A DNA stretch of 64,000 nt from JBOGXB01 sp050694215 (lineage in GTDB: Bacteria; Actinomycetota; CADDZG01; WHSQ01). Of this stretch, positions 30,301 through 38,803 are shown one piece after another. The translations under genes and the position numbers were made by a program. The DNA lies in assembly GCA_050694215.1 (NCBI GenBank), contig JBOGXB010000001.1, positions 1 through 64,000 on the forward strand, given 5' to 3'. The stretch's first letter is position 1; the number at the start of each line of letters is the position of its first letter. The notes beneath the pieces were generated by a model that did not search any database, had not been told where the DNA came from, and worked only from the letters and a program-made list of their open reading frames with translations.

Positions 30301-31242
30301 GCTCGCTCGCTCCCCACTTCCCAGGACGAACGACGCACGCTCCCAACTATTTACGGCATACGGCTCGCGCTGTCGGAGGTGCGAGGCATCTCCGAGGCCG
30401 AGGTGAACTCGATCGTCGCGGCGCGCCGGGATGCACCCTTCTCCTCGCTGGAGGACCTGTGGCGGCGAACCGATCTGTCGCGCCCTGTGCTCGAGAACCT
30501 TGTCCACGTCGGCGCCCTTGATTCGATCGAACCGTCGCGCACCCGACGGGAGCTGCTGTGGCGGGTTACCGATCTCGCCGCAACTGCGGCGGTCGAGCGC
30601 ACCCCGGTAATGAGCCAGGGCGTGCTCGAGCTGGAGGAGCCCATACAGGAGGCTCTCCCCGGCTTGCCCGCATACACGCCGCTCGAGGAGACGGAAGCCG
30701 AGCTCGAGATCACCGGCATCGATGCTCGTCGACACATCATGGATCTCTACGGTCCGTTGCTGGCCGAGCTCGGGTGCATTCCGGCGACGCGATTGGCCCG
30801 GTGCCGCAACGATTCAGAGGTGTGGGTGGCGGGGGTGAAGGTGGCGAGCCAGACCCCCGCAATCCGCTCGGGTCAACGGATCATCTTCGTCACCCTCGAC
30901 GACGTAACCGGTCCCATCGACGTGACGGCGTTCGAGCGCGTCCAGCCTCGCTGCGCTCGCACCATCTTCCACTCGTGGCTGTTGCTGGTGAGGGGGGCGG
31001 TCCGAAAGCGCGGGGGCGCCTCGCTCGTCCACACCACCGATCCCAGCAACGTCGGGATCACCGTGGTCGCACAGGAGGTGTTCGACCTCGTCGAGCTGGC
31101 CAGAGATCGCCGGGTTCAATCACTGGCCGCGTCACTCGGGAGACAACGCCGCAAGCAGACCCTGACCGGGCTCACGGCGGCCGGATCCGAGGCCGCACCC
31201 ACCAAGCTGTGGCACTCGAGCGGCGGTTCCGCCGGCCGCTAG
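27400..31242 (+). CDS. dnaE2: Error-prone DNA polymerase III alpha subunit (DnaE2 type)
   Basis: 1280 residues. PHP domain: FVHLHCHSTWSLLDGA and AVALTDHDSLTGAVRF. Polymerase: RGSAAGSLVCF, catalytic PDIDIDVESHRREEV near residue 413, LAKLDILGVRMLSA (third Asp), FASFGFCKSHAAAFALPTYI, and a C-terminal OB fold (VWVAGVKVASQTPAIRSGQR). The ending KLWHSSGGSAGR is typical of actinobacterial DnaE2-type polymerases. It copies damaged DNA during the SOS response. Odd: three proline/arginine-rich inserts absent from the usual family layout (about residues 69-107, 721-810, 913-980), two of them encoded by palindromic DNA. ATG 27400 is preferred to GTG 27385. Confidence 0.88.
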   Translation: MSGFVHLHCHSTWSLLDGAIPAESLPHAAAALGYEAVALTDHDSLTGAVRFARACRDAGVKPIYGAVLTVGEEEGGEDGATFRRPTQKRFGGRRDAPRPQSPSHFPSDVTVIARDATGYGNLCRLISDAHLGHERGKPQTTMARIAERAEGLFVLSGCEQGEVARLAQAGAIPQAIDAARRWRDAIGDAYRIEVFDHRGYGDHTLRNRLLRIARETGIEAVATNDVHYAAPIDAAAHEVLHAIKEIVPLSKTRALRHNSEYFLKPPEEMRELFHDLPKTAEETLRIAEQCDFDLDLATYHFPHVPLPPGESPTALLARRCYEGAARRYDKMTRAIDDRLQHELRLIFKMGFAAYFLLVADIVEHTRNSLGIRCACRGSAAGSLVCFVLGISDVDPVRYDLLFERFMNERREEIPDIDIDVESHRREEVLDHILRTYGADQTAMCCMVDTFRARGAIREVGKALGLPQEEIDLVAKAFPRVAAKDIPKAIDRLPELAGSNLDAGQLTQLFELCLAIDGFPRHLALHPSGVVLSSPDLAYRVPMQESFGGFTMLQADKDDVEELGLAKLDILGVRMLSAITHAASEIERVHGGKRPDLEGMPRADAGTFELVRSSRTLGCFQIESPGQRELLARFQPDRFEDLIVDISLFRPGPVKSDMVSPFLERRHGFEETRYLHPILKPILRETNGIIVYHEQVIRVIAAITGCSLDDADYVRRHLDAERPAAPDDPDGRPGRSNPDGTKEAPQRSSSHPGMGRRFRGPPEAIEWGTALVRHFENGHRPERLGEDWVKDQRVHYNGVAGPIEITPPDEDVGSWFVSSAVDNGFSPSRAQELWREVFSFASFGFCKSHAAAFALPTYISAWLKAHYPEAFLAGVLTHDPGMYPRRLIVADARHFGIPILPIDVNASDAVYRVEPVECDQQVAPDVRPSRGARRPAPERRGPAPSAHAGNADSSVGRRAPQSPRSGTDARSLPTSQDERRTLPTIYGIRLALSEVRGISEAEVNSIVAARRDAPFSSLEDLWRRTDLSRPVLENLVHVGALDSIEPSRTRRELLWRVTDLAATAAVERTPVMSQGVLELEEPIQEALPGLPAYTPLEETEAELEITGIDARRHIMDLYGPLLAELGCIPATRLARCRNDSEVWVAGVKVASQTPAIRSGQRIIFVTLDDVTGPIDVTAFERVQPRCARTIFHSWLLLVRGAVRKRGGASLVHTTDPSNVGITVVAQEVFDLVELARDRRVQSLAASLGRQRRKQTLTGLTAAGSEAAPTKLWHSSGGSAGR
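27633..27692 (+). repeat. Possible palindromic insert 1 in dnaE2 (weak)
   Basis: CGGGGCG (27633-27639) and CGCCCCG (27686-27692) bracket the first low-complexity insert in the PHP domain. Only 7 bp of terminal pairing is visible. Confidence 0.3.
29582..29667 (+). repeat. Palindromic insert 2 in dnaE2
   Basis: CCGACGGCC (29582-29590) is the exact inverse of GGCCGTCGG (29659-29667), and GACCG-GGG-CGGTC forms a hairpin just inside. It lies in the extra segment between VRRHL and the SWF motif, where close relatives join directly. Confidence 0.5.
30171..30301 (+). repeat. Nested palindromic insert 3 in dnaE2
   Basis: Three nested pairs: CGTCCGTCCC (30171) with GGGACGGACG (30292), GCGGGGG (30183) with CCCCCGC (30282), and GGCACACGCCGGC (30231) with GTCGGCGTGCGCC (30263, 11 of 13 pairs). 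The reading frame stays open through it. Resembles the in-frame palindromic elements known from Rickettsia genes. Confidence 0.6.
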
Positions 31243-31592
31243 TCCTGCTCGAGCTCTCCAAGCTCCGCCGAAGAGATCACCTCGACGGCCCGGGGTGCAT
31301 CCTCCGGTCTCACCAAGACATAGATCCGGCTGAGAGGTCCGGCGGACAGCGGATACATCTGGCCCATCGCTCCGCCGTCCCCCGTGAGGAGGCTCTCGAT
31401 CCCACTGCCCTCGAGAACGCCCCTGACCATCTCCGCCTGCATATAACCGTGAGCCTCGAACACCTCGACGAGCTCCGGCCCGATCCGCGGCTCGGCAGGC
31501 TCAGGCGGAAGCTCCTCGACGAGCTCCGCCCCACACTCGGCGCAGTGAGTGAACCCCTCTCGATATTCGTCCCGACAGCTCGGACAGAACAT
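31239..31592 (-). CDS. Zinc-ribbon DUF2007 signal-transducing-type protein
   Basis: 117 residues. N-terminal zinc ribbon MFCPSCRDEYREGFTHCAEC (two CxxC pairs), an acidic-proline linker, and a C-terminal DUF2007 domain (VEVFEAHGYMQAEMVRGVLE, IYVLVRPEDAPRAVEVI). DUF2007 resembles PII-like/GlnB regulators in fold, but no ligand is known. Its stop overlaps the dnaE2 stop on the other strand. Start chosen because it gives the complete zinc ribbon from residue 1. Confidence 0.8.
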   Translation of the reverse strand: MFCPSCRDEYREGFTHCAECGAELVEELPPEPAEPRIGPELVEVFEAHGYMQAEMVRGVLEGSGIESLLTGDGGAMGQMYPLSAGPLSRIYVLVRPEDAPRAVEVISSAELGELEQD

Positions 31593-31593
31593 G

Positions 31594-32637
31594 TCAGCGC
31601 CGTCGGGACTCTGGTGACATCCAGGGAGGCTGCCAGCCGAGGTCCGCGGGTTCGAAGTAGCCGCCCGGCTCGACGATCTCGTCGATCGCATCCAGCGTCG
31701 ACTCATCAAGCCTCGCATCGGCGCCGTCGAGGAGATCGTCGAGCTGATCCATCGTGCGCGGCCCGATGATGGCCGAGGTCACCGCGGGATGCGCGAGCGA
31801 GAACGCGATCGCCATGTGCGTCATCGACAACCCCGCTTTGTCGGCGACGGCCTCGAGCTCTTCGACCTTGTCGAGCTTTGTTTGGTTCGTCGGCCGCGTC
31901 ATGTCGAAGCGATCGGCTACGGGCGAGCCCGCCCACTGCTTCGCCGCGCGCTCTGCTCGCGATCCCTGAGGAACCTTCCCGTCCCGTCTGTACTTGCCCG
32001 TGAGCCACCCACCGGCCAGCGGACTCCAAACGATGACGCCCATGCCGAAGCGCTGCGTGACCTCGAAGACGTCTCGTTCGGCGGCTCTGGCGAAGATCGA
32101 GTAGGGGGGCTGCTCGCACACGAACCTCTGCAGGTTCCTACGTTCGCTCACCCACTGCGACTGGACTATCCACCACGCGGGGTAGGTCGAGGACCCGATG
32201 TAACGGACCTTGCCCTGATGCATGAGATCTGTGAGCGCCCCAAGCGACTCCTCGAGCCCGATGTCGAAGTCGGGGCGATGTAGCTGGTAGAGGTCGATGT
32301 GGTCGGTGGCGAGGCGCCGAAGGCTGTCCTCGACGGCCCGCATTATCCAGCGACGGGAGCTGCCACGCTCGTTGAGCCCGCCCATCGCCCCATGGCACTT
32401 CGTTGCGAGAACGACCTCGTCGCGCCTTCCTCGTAGAGCCTTGCCGACGATCTCCTCGGAGCGACCGCTCGAATAGACATCGGCCGTGTCGATGAAGTTG
32501 ATGCCGGCGTCTAGGGCCTTATGGATGATCCGCTCGCATTCGTCGACGTCGGTGTTGCCCCAGTCGCCGAACATCATCGCCCCGAGGCAGTGGGTGCTGA
32601 CCTTCACTCCGGTACGACCCAGCCTCCTGTACTCCAT
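31594..32637 (-). CDS. Aldo/keto reductase
   Basis: 347 residues, TIM barrel, NADPH-dependent. MEYRRLGRTGVKVSTHCLGA, NFIDTADVYSSGRSEEIVGK (catalytic Asp and Tyr), VVLATKCHGAMG (catalytic Lys), DLYQLHRPD (His), FVCEQPPYSIFARAAERDVF and AIIGPRTMDQLDDLL (cofactor-phosphate site). Resembles the YghZ/Kv-beta-type group. Start decided by the ribosome site: GAGGAGG lies one base before the first ATG (32643) but 7 bases before the second (32637). Two bases separate it from the zinc-ribbon gene downstream. Confidence 0.9.
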   Translation of the reverse strand: MEYRRLGRTGVKVSTHCLGAMMFGDWGNTDVDECERIIHKALDAGINFIDTADVYSSGRSEEIVGKALRGRRDEVVLATKCHGAMGGLNERGSSRRWIMRAVEDSLRRLATDHIDLYQLHRPDFDIGLEESLGALTDLMHQGKVRYIGSSTYPAWWIVQSQWVSERRNLQRFVCEQPPYSIFARAAERDVFEVTQRFGMGVIVWSPLAGGWLTGKYRRDGKVPQGSRAERAAKQWAGSPVADRFDMTRPTNQTKLDKVEELEAVADKAGLSMTHMAIAFSLAHPAVTSAIIGPRTMDQLDDLLDGADARLDESTLDAIDEIVEPGGYFEPADLGWQPPWMSPESRRR

Positions 32638-32893
32638 CGCCATACCTCCTCGAAGCCCGAAAGGCGAGCCTAGTCCGGGACGAACGGTGATCATCCGCCT
32701 GCGAGCTTCGTACCTCGGCCGGACGCCTTCAGACGGCCGGGCCTTCGTTGCCACATCAGTTCCGCCGAGCGAGCCTGACGCAGAGAGGAAGCGACGAATT
32801 GTCCCGTCCCGCTGCATGCGGGCTCGGCAGGGGAGCAAGCACCCGGCGGCGAACCCTCCTCCAGGCAGTCCAGACCACACCATCCGGAGACAA

Positions 32894-35800
32894 ATGCCCG
32901 CTCGGCCCCCGTCCAGGAGCCTGCTCGTCGTTGCCGTGACCTCTGCCGTCGTGGCCACCCTCGCCGCGCCGGCCGGGGCCCGGTTCCCGTATCCGGAGCC
33001 GGGCGGCGGTCAGGATCCGTATGCGTATCAGGACTACATGGCTTCGGCCGACTGGCCCCACGACGACATCGGCGGGGACCGCTGGAAGTACGAGTCGCGC
33101 ACCGCGTGCGAGATCCCGGGCCACGAGCAGAACTGCAGCCCTCTGACATCCGAGAACCCCCAGGAGCTATTCGGCGTCACCGGGGCCAGCGTCGACAAGG
33201 CCTGGGAGGAGACCACTGGACGTCCCGACGTCGTCATCGCGGTCCACGACTCCGGGGTGAAGTGGGACGACGTTAGCCGCAACGACGCGGGCGAGCTCTC
33301 CGGCGGCGCCATGCTCGACCTCAACAACAAAACGTGGCTAAACCGGGGCGAGCTTCCTCAGCCAGACTGGGGCACTCCTCACCCGAAGGACGCCCACGAC
33401 CGGAACCACGACGGGATCTTCAACATCGAGGACTACTGCCCGAACTGGGGCTCGCCCGGCAACTGCGGGGGTGACTCGCGCGTCTCCGACTTGAACTCCA
33501 ACACCATCGTCGACCCAGAGGACCTCATCTTCGAGTTCAGCGATGGCTTGGACCAGGACGGTAACGGCTACGTCGACGACTTCGTGGGCTGGGACTCCTA
33601 CGAGGACGACAACGATCCCTACGACGAGGTCCAGTACGGACACGGCACCGGCGAGGCGGAGGACTCGACGGGCGAGGTCGACAACGGCGCTGGAGGCGCG
33701 GGCGTGTGCCCCAACTGCATGGTGATGCACATGCGCGTGGGTGATTCATTCATCGCGGATGTGAACGACTTTGGCCAGGGAGTGCTCTATGCAACCGACA
33801 ACGGAGCGTCGGTGATACAAAGCGCCCTCGGCACCTTGAACAACTCTCGCTTTGCGCAGGAGGCGATCGACTACGCATACCGGCGCGGCGTCGTGCTGAT
33901 CGCATCCGCCGCCGACGAGTCGGCCGGGCACCACAACCAGCCCTCCGTCCTGGAGCACGCGGTCACGATGAACTCGATCGGCGAGCCCGAGATCGATGGA
34001 GCGCCGCCCCCCAGCTACCTCGAGTTCAGAGGGTGCACGAACTACGGCGCCTACATCACCGCCGCGGTGCCCTCGAACTCGTGCTCATCGGAGGCCGTCG
34101 GCCGCAGTGCGGGCATGGCGGGGCTGATCTATGCCGCGGCGCGCAACGAGGTGGCCAAGGACGCGCTCGCGGATTACGGCGAGCTCGACGGCGAGGGCGG
34201 AGTTCCTGCGGGCCGCTCGATCTCGGCCGAGGAGGTCGACCAGATCATCTCGTCCACCGCCGACGACATGAACTTCGTCGAGCCGCCCTACGAGGCCCAG
34301 CCCAAATACGCGGTCGAGACACAACGCTATCCGGCGACGCCCGGCTGGGATCCGTTCTTCGGCTACGGACGCGTCAACGCCCGGCGGATGGTGCAGGCCG
34401 TCGCCGAGAGCAAGGTCCCCCCGGAGGCCGACCTCACCTCGCCGAAGTGGTTCGACATCGTGTCGCCCGACTCCGGCCCGATCGAGATCGAGGGCCGAGC
34501 CGCGGCATTGCGCGCCGCGGGCTTCTCCTACACGGTCGAGTGGGGAGTGTGGTCGTGGCGGGACGTCAACTCCGCGCCCGCTTACAGCGACGAGGGCGTA
34601 ACGCTCGCTCATCCCCGCGACCTCAGCGGCCCGGTCGAGGGGGCGCTGGCGACGATCGACCCGGCCGCGGTTGAGGCCGCCCTGGACGCGGCGAACGCCC
34701 CGTTCGCGGGGGCGGAGGGCCCTGCCGTCGATCCCGTGACCGGGCGTGGAGACCACGAGAACCACCAGATCCCCGACAGGTTCGGCGTCATCGTCCGGCT
34801 CGAGGTAACCGCCAAGGACGCGACGGGCGCGCCACTCACCGACATCGACGGCGAGCCGCTGACGGGATTGGGCACCAAGAACTTCAACTTCCACAGTGAT
34901 CCGGCTCTCTTCGCCGGCTTCCCTATCGATCTGCGGGGCGACGGCGCTGCGAGTCCGCGCTTCGCGGACATCGATGACGACGGCACCGATGAGCTCGTAG
35001 TCGCGACCTCGAACGGCCTGATCCATGCCTACGAGGCCGACGGCACGGAGGTCGAGGGCTGGCCGGTGCATACCTCGGACGCGGATCTGAACTACGGCGC
35101 GCCCGCCTACTCCTCGGGTGAGATTACGACGCCGGTGCACGCAGCGGTGCTTCGCAGCCCCTCCGTCGGCGACCTTGACCGAGACGGGGATCTCGAGGTA
35201 GTGGCGGGCGACTTCCAGGGGCGGGTGTGGGCCTTCGATTCCGATGGTGGGGTGCTCGACGGGTTCCCCGTTCGGTCCAACGCTGCCTACTCCACCCCGC
35301 AGCGCCCGGATCGGGAGGCGGGCTTCTACGCCTCGCACACCGAGCTCGTGCCGGGGGACTATCCCGGATCAGGGCCCCTTCCCAACGACCCCGACCTCGT
35401 CCCCGATCTGGTTAACCGCCACGACAAGCTCAACCGCGTGATCTGGTGGTTCCTCGCGGCGCCGACGCTTGCGAACATCGATGCGTCGACCGACGAGCTC
35501 GAGATCATCGCCGGCGCGGGCGATCGTCACATCTACGCGTTCCACTTCGACGGAAGCCCCGTCGCGGGGTGGCCGGTACTGATGCGCGATCCGGCGACGA
35601 CCGGTTCGGTGGATCCGGTTACCCATGAGGTGGCCAACAAGCCGGGCATCGAACCTTTTAACGGAGCCAAGGTCGTCGTGAGCCCCGCGGTCGGCGACGT
35701 CGACGGCGACGGCACGCTCGAGATTATCGCCACCGTGAACGAGCAGTACAAGGAGACGCCGAACACCGACGACCCGGCTCCCTTCGCGGTGAGCACGGCA

Positions 35801-37153
35801 GAAGGTGGGAACCAGCGGGTTTACGCGCTCTACCCGGACGGCTCCGCGCACGGAGACGGTCCCGGCGGTCCCGGCGGTCACCCCAACCCGAACGCCTTCT
35901 TGCCCGGGTGGCCGGCCAAGATCGCAACCGTCACCCTCGAGCTGTTGCCGGTCGTCGGCGACGGTCCCGACGGCTCGCCCGTGCTGGGCAACGTGAACGG
36001 AGGAGACGACCTCGAGACCGGCATCTTCGCGACCGCAGGCCCCGCCTACATCCTCGGTCCCGACGGCCGGTCCATCTACGGACGAAGCGGGGAGCTGGAC
36101 CGGACGCTCCTCACGGAGGCCGTGGGCGCGGCCACGAACTCGCCGGACGCGCCATCGATCCCCGCGGTCGGCGGGGGGATCTTCACCCGGCTGGGCCCCG
36201 AGGGCGGCCTTGCGTTCGCAGCGCCGGCAGCGGGTGCGGGCAAGCTCGTCGACGTCGTCCTGCCCGAGGACCAGCTCGTCTCGGACAACCACCTCACGGT
36301 ATGGGACCTGCGCGGGTCGAGAGCTCAGCTCCCCGCCTTCCCGCGCGAGGTCAACGATCTCCAGTTCCTGGCCACACCCGCGTCCGCCGACATCGATGGC
36401 GACGGGGGCGAGGAGGTACTCGAGGGGACCGCGTACTCCGATCTGCACGCCTTCGACGCCACCGGCGCGGAGCCCGGGCTGCGCGATCTCGCCGCAGACG
36501 GGTGGCCGAAATTCACCGGTGGCTGGACGGTGGGGCCTCCCGGGGTGGGGGACCTCGACGACGATGGCAAGCGAGACGTTGCCCATACGATCCGAGAGGG
36601 CGCCTTGTTCGTGTGGCGGGGGAACGGTGCGGGCGTGTGCGATCCGGCCACCTGGCCCGAGTTCGGTCACGACGGCTGGACGAGCAACAACGTCGAGACC
36701 GACGCGAGCCGACCCGCCGTCGTCACCGACCTCGCCGCGACTGCGGGCAAGCGGGAGGTGACTCTCACCTGGACTGCGCCCGGCGACGACGGGACGTGTG
36801 GACGCGCCCACTCCTACGACGTGCGCTTCTCCAAGACGCCGATCACCACCGACAACTTCTCCTCGTCGCAGCCCGTCGAAGGAGAGCCCGCGCCGGGCGA
36901 ACCGGGCACCGGCGAGAGCTTCACGTTCAAGCTGCCTCGCTGCGATGGCCATGTCGCCATCCGCACCTATGACGCCGACCCTGCGTCCGACTCCGCCGTC
37001 CGCCCGGCCAACGTCTCCGCCGCGTCCGAAGCGATTCCGGTCGAGGGCAGGGCATCCTCGTGCGGAGGCGGCAAGGACAGGGGACGGGCGGTCGCCATGG
37101 CCGACGTCCGACTGGGATCTCGCCATCCGAGCGACGGGCCCCTACCCGCATAG
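32894..37153 (+). CDS. Secreted S8 (subtilisin-like) peptidase with FG-GAP/VCBS-type repeats
   Basis: 1419 residues. Signal peptide RSLLVVAVTSAVVATLAAPA. Peptidase domain at about residues 75-500: Asp in VVIAVHDSGVKWDD (about 119), His in VQYGHGTGEAED (about 249), Ser in AVGRSAGMAGLIYA (about 405). Acidic calcium-type loops (DRNHDGIFNIEDY, LDQDGNGYVDD) interrupt it. From about 660 come repeats of the form FADIDDDGTDELVVATSNGL, GDLDRDGDLEVVAGDFQGRV, GDVDGDGTLEIIATV, ADIDGDGGEEVLEGTAYSDL and GDLDDDGKRDVAH, which suggest a beta-propeller; a fibronectin-III-like domain (VTDLAATAGKREVTLTW) ends it. Extracellular protease, perhaps wall- or matrix-bound. ATG 32894 gives the signal peptide. Confidence 0.85.
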   Translation: MPARPPSRSLLVVAVTSAVVATLAAPAGARFPYPEPGGGQDPYAYQDYMASADWPHDDIGGDRWKYESRTACEIPGHEQNCSPLTSENPQELFGVTGASVDKAWEETTGRPDVVIAVHDSGVKWDDVSRNDAGELSGGAMLDLNNKTWLNRGELPQPDWGTPHPKDAHDRNHDGIFNIEDYCPNWGSPGNCGGDSRVSDLNSNTIVDPEDLIFEFSDGLDQDGNGYVDDFVGWDSYEDDNDPYDEVQYGHGTGEAEDSTGEVDNGAGGAGVCPNCMVMHMRVGDSFIADVNDFGQGVLYATDNGASVIQSALGTLNNSRFAQEAIDYAYRRGVVLIASAADESAGHHNQPSVLEHAVTMNSIGEPEIDGAPPPSYLEFRGCTNYGAYITAAVPSNSCSSEAVGRSAGMAGLIYAAARNEVAKDALADYGELDGEGGVPAGRSISAEEVDQIISSTADDMNFVEPPYEAQPKYAVETQRYPATPGWDPFFGYGRVNARRMVQAVAESKVPPEADLTSPKWFDIVSPDSGPIEIEGRAAALRAAGFSYTVEWGVWSWRDVNSAPAYSDEGVTLAHPRDLSGPVEGALATIDPAAVEAALDAANAPFAGAEGPAVDPVTGRGDHENHQIPDRFGVIVRLEVTAKDATGAPLTDIDGEPLTGLGTKNFNFHSDPALFAGFPIDLRGDGAASPRFADIDDDGTDELVVATSNGLIHAYEADGTEVEGWPVHTSDADLNYGAPAYSSGEITTPVHAAVLRSPSVGDLDRDGDLEVVAGDFQGRVWAFDSDGGVLDGFPVRSNAAYSTPQRPDREAGFYASHTELVPGDYPGSGPLPNDPDLVPDLVNRHDKLNRVIWWFLAAPTLANIDASTDELEIIAGAGDRHIYAFHFDGSPVAGWPVLMRDPATTGSVDPVTHEVANKPGIEPFNGAKVVVSPAVGDVDGDGTLEIIATVNEQYKETPNTDDPAPFAVSTAEGGNQRVYALYPDGSAHGDGPGGPGGHPNPNAFLPGWPAKIATVTLELLPVVGDGPDGSPVLGNVNGGDDLETGIFATAGPAYILGPDGRSIYGRSGELDRTLLTEAVGAATNSPDAPSIPAVGGGIFTRLGPEGGLAFAAPAAGAGKLVDVVLPEDQLVSDNHLTVWDLRGSRAQLPAFPREVNDLQFLATPASADIDGDGGEEVLEGTAYSDLHAFDATGAEPGLRDLAADGWPKFTGGWTVGPPGVGDLDDDGKRDVAHTIREGALFVWRGNGAGVCDPATWPEFGHDGWTSNNVETDASRPAVVTDLAATAGKREVTLTWTAPGDDGTCGRAHSYDVRFSKTPITTDNFSSSQPVEGEPAPGEPGTGESFTFKLPRCDGHVAIRTYDADPASDSAVRPANVSAASEAIPVEGRASSCGGGKDRGRAVAMADVRLGSRHPSDGPLPA

Positions 37154-37186
37154 GCGGCCCACCGCCAGCAGCTCCGGACGCGGGCG

Positions 37187-37192
37187 TATCGT
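37187..37192 (+). promoter_or_regulatory. -10 box of dinB
   Basis: TATCGT, 7 bases before the ATG at 37200, leaderless-type. No LexA box is visible at this promoter. Confidence 0.4.
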
Positions 37193-37199
37193 TGCCGGC

Positions 37200-38402
37200 A
37201 TGCCGGTGAACGGGCGCCGCGCGGACGGCGACACCCCCATCCTTCACGTCGATATGGACGCCTTCTATGCGTCGGTCGAGACGGTCAAGGACCCCACGCT
37301 CCGGGGCAAGCCGGTCATCGTCGGCGGTCTCGGGGGCCGGGGGGTCGTCACTTCCGCGTCCTACGAGGCGCGCGAGTTCGGGGTCCGCTCGGCCATGCCG
37401 GTCATCACAGCCAGGCGCCTGTGTCCACACGGGGTCTTCATCCCGAACGACTTCAACGGCTATCAGGACTTCTCACAGCGCATACGCGAGGTGTTCTTCA
37501 CCTATACGCCTGTGGTGGAACCTCTCTCGCTCGACGAAGCGTTCCTCGACGTATCGGGATCGGTTCGCTTGTTCGGCGATCCCGTGACCATCGCTCGAAG
37601 GATCAAAGCCGACATCGCCGGCCTCGACCTTGCCTGTACGGTCGGGGTGGCGCCAAACAAGTTCCTCGCCAAGCTCGCGTCCTCGATGGGCAAGCCGGAC
37701 GGGCTCTTGGTCGTTCCCGCCGGTTCCGTGGAGGAATGGCTGCATCCCCTGCCGATCACGGCGCTGTGGGGGGTCGGCGAGCAGACGGCCGAGCTCCTCA
37801 GACGCTTGGGGCTGAAGACGGTGGTGGACGTAGCCCGGATGCCGCTGCGGACCCTCCAGCGTGCGGTGGGAGACGCTCTCGGCTCTCACCTGCACGCTCT
37901 GGCTCATGGCATCGACGACCGGCTGGTGATACCCGACGAACCGGCGAAGTCGGTCGGCTCGGAGGAGACGTTCTCTCACGATCTGGATTCGGGCGAGGAG
38001 ATCCGCCGCGAGCTGCTGAGGCTCTCGGATCGCACCGCCACCCGCTTGCGCTCCAAGGGCCTTTGTGCCCGGACCGTGACGATCAAGGTGAGGTTCGCGA
38101 ATTTCTCCACGATCACCCGATCCCTAACCGTGCCGCAGGAGGTGGATACCACCTCGGAGATCTACGAGGCAGTCAGGTCGCTGTGGGAGCGGATCGACCC
38201 CGACCGTCCCCGGATAAGGCTCCTGGGGGTCAGCGTCAGCGGCTTGAGCACCGGCCCCCCCAAGCGGCAGCTGAGCCTGGCCCCCGAAGACGGAAGGGAC
38301 GGCCTCCACCGGTCGGATGCGGCCAAGGCAATCGATTCGATCCGCAGCCGTTTCGGCACCAATGCGGTCGCTCCTGCGACATTGCTCGACGACCTCGAGT
38401 AG
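37200..38402 (+). CDS. dinB: DNA polymerase IV (Y family)
   Basis: 400 residues. Translesion polymerase. Catalytic palm: PILHVDMDAFYASVE (Asp-Met-Asp), SASYEAREFGVRSAMP (steric-gate region), LSLDEAFLDVSGSVRLFGDP (Asp-Glu). Thumb TVGVAPNKFLAKLASSMGKP and ALWGVGEQTAELLRRLGL (helix-hairpin-helix), little finger SVGSEETFSHDLDSGEEIRR and RLLGVSVSGLS. The C-terminal QLSLAPEDG may be a clamp-binding motif. It is separate from the LexA-controlled dnaE2 operon, but both make error-prone DNA copies. Confidence 0.94.
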   Translation: MPVNGRRADGDTPILHVDMDAFYASVETVKDPTLRGKPVIVGGLGGRGVVTSASYEAREFGVRSAMPVITARRLCPHGVFIPNDFNGYQDFSQRIREVFFTYTPVVEPLSLDEAFLDVSGSVRLFGDPVTIARRIKADIAGLDLACTVGVAPNKFLAKLASSMGKPDGLLVVPAGSVEEWLHPLPITALWGVGEQTAELLRRLGLKTVVDVARMPLRTLQRAVGDALGSHLHALAHGIDDRLVIPDEPAKSVGSEETFSHDLDSGEEIRRELLRLSDRTATRLRSKGLCARTVTIKVRFANFSTITRSLTVPQEVDTTSEIYEAVRSLWERIDPDRPRIRLLGVSVSGLSTGPPKRQLSLAPEDGRDGLHRSDAAKAIDSIRSRFGTNAVAPATLLDDLE

Positions 38403-38416
38403 GGCTCTTCCGTTCC

Positions 38417-38422
38417 TATAAT
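38417..38422 (+). promoter_or_regulatory. -10 box of the DUF3040 gene
   Basis: TATAAT, a perfect -10 hexamer 9 bases before GTG 38432, with no ribosome site; leaderless-type. Confidence 0.55.
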
Positions 38423-38431
38423 CGAACAACC

Positions 38432-38803
38432 GTGCCTCTGTCGGAGCAGGAGAAGCGGATCCTCGACGAGATCGAGAAGGGCCTCTACAAGGAGGATCCC
38501 AGGTTCGCGCGCGGCGTGCGTGAGAAGTCGCCTCATTTCGGGGAACGCCGGCGTGCACGAATGGGTGTCCTCGTGTTCATCGCAGGCTTCGTCCTGTTGT
38601 TCACGTTCTTCGTCTCGGGTCTCGTGCTCGTGGGCATAGCCGCGTTCGGTGTGATGGTGGCAGGGATCATCTTGATAGCGGGAGCGCTGCATACCCTTGT
38701 CGACAAACGATCGGACGTACCGAGCGCGCGCTGGTCCACGCGTCTGGGCGGCACTATGCGCAGGTGGGAAGAGCGCATCAAGCGGAGATACAAAAGGCTC
38801 TAA
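38432..38803 (+). CDS. DUF3040 membrane protein
   Basis: 123 residues. MPLSEQEKRILDEIEKGLYK is the DUF3040 signature, followed by a basic stretch, two hydrophobic segments (GVLVFIAGFVLLFTFFVSGL and VLVGIAAFGVMVAGIILIAG) and a basic Arg/Lys-rich tail. Found across Actinobacteria, often near dinB and mraZ; here mraZ is 13.3 kb away, the gap being filled by a MerR gene, MoxR modules and others. Function unknown. Confidence 0.88.
   Translation: MPLSEQEKRILDEIEKGLYKEDPRFARGVREKSPHFGERRRARMGVLVFIAGFVLLFTFFVSGLVLVGIAAFGVMVAGIILIAGALHTLVDKRSDVPSARWSTRLGGTMRRWEERIKRRYKRL

Noticed and set aside
34085..37126. Long leftward frames opposite the S8 peptidase gene
   Set aside because: No domain recognised; typical antisense shadows of a GC-rich gene with repeats.
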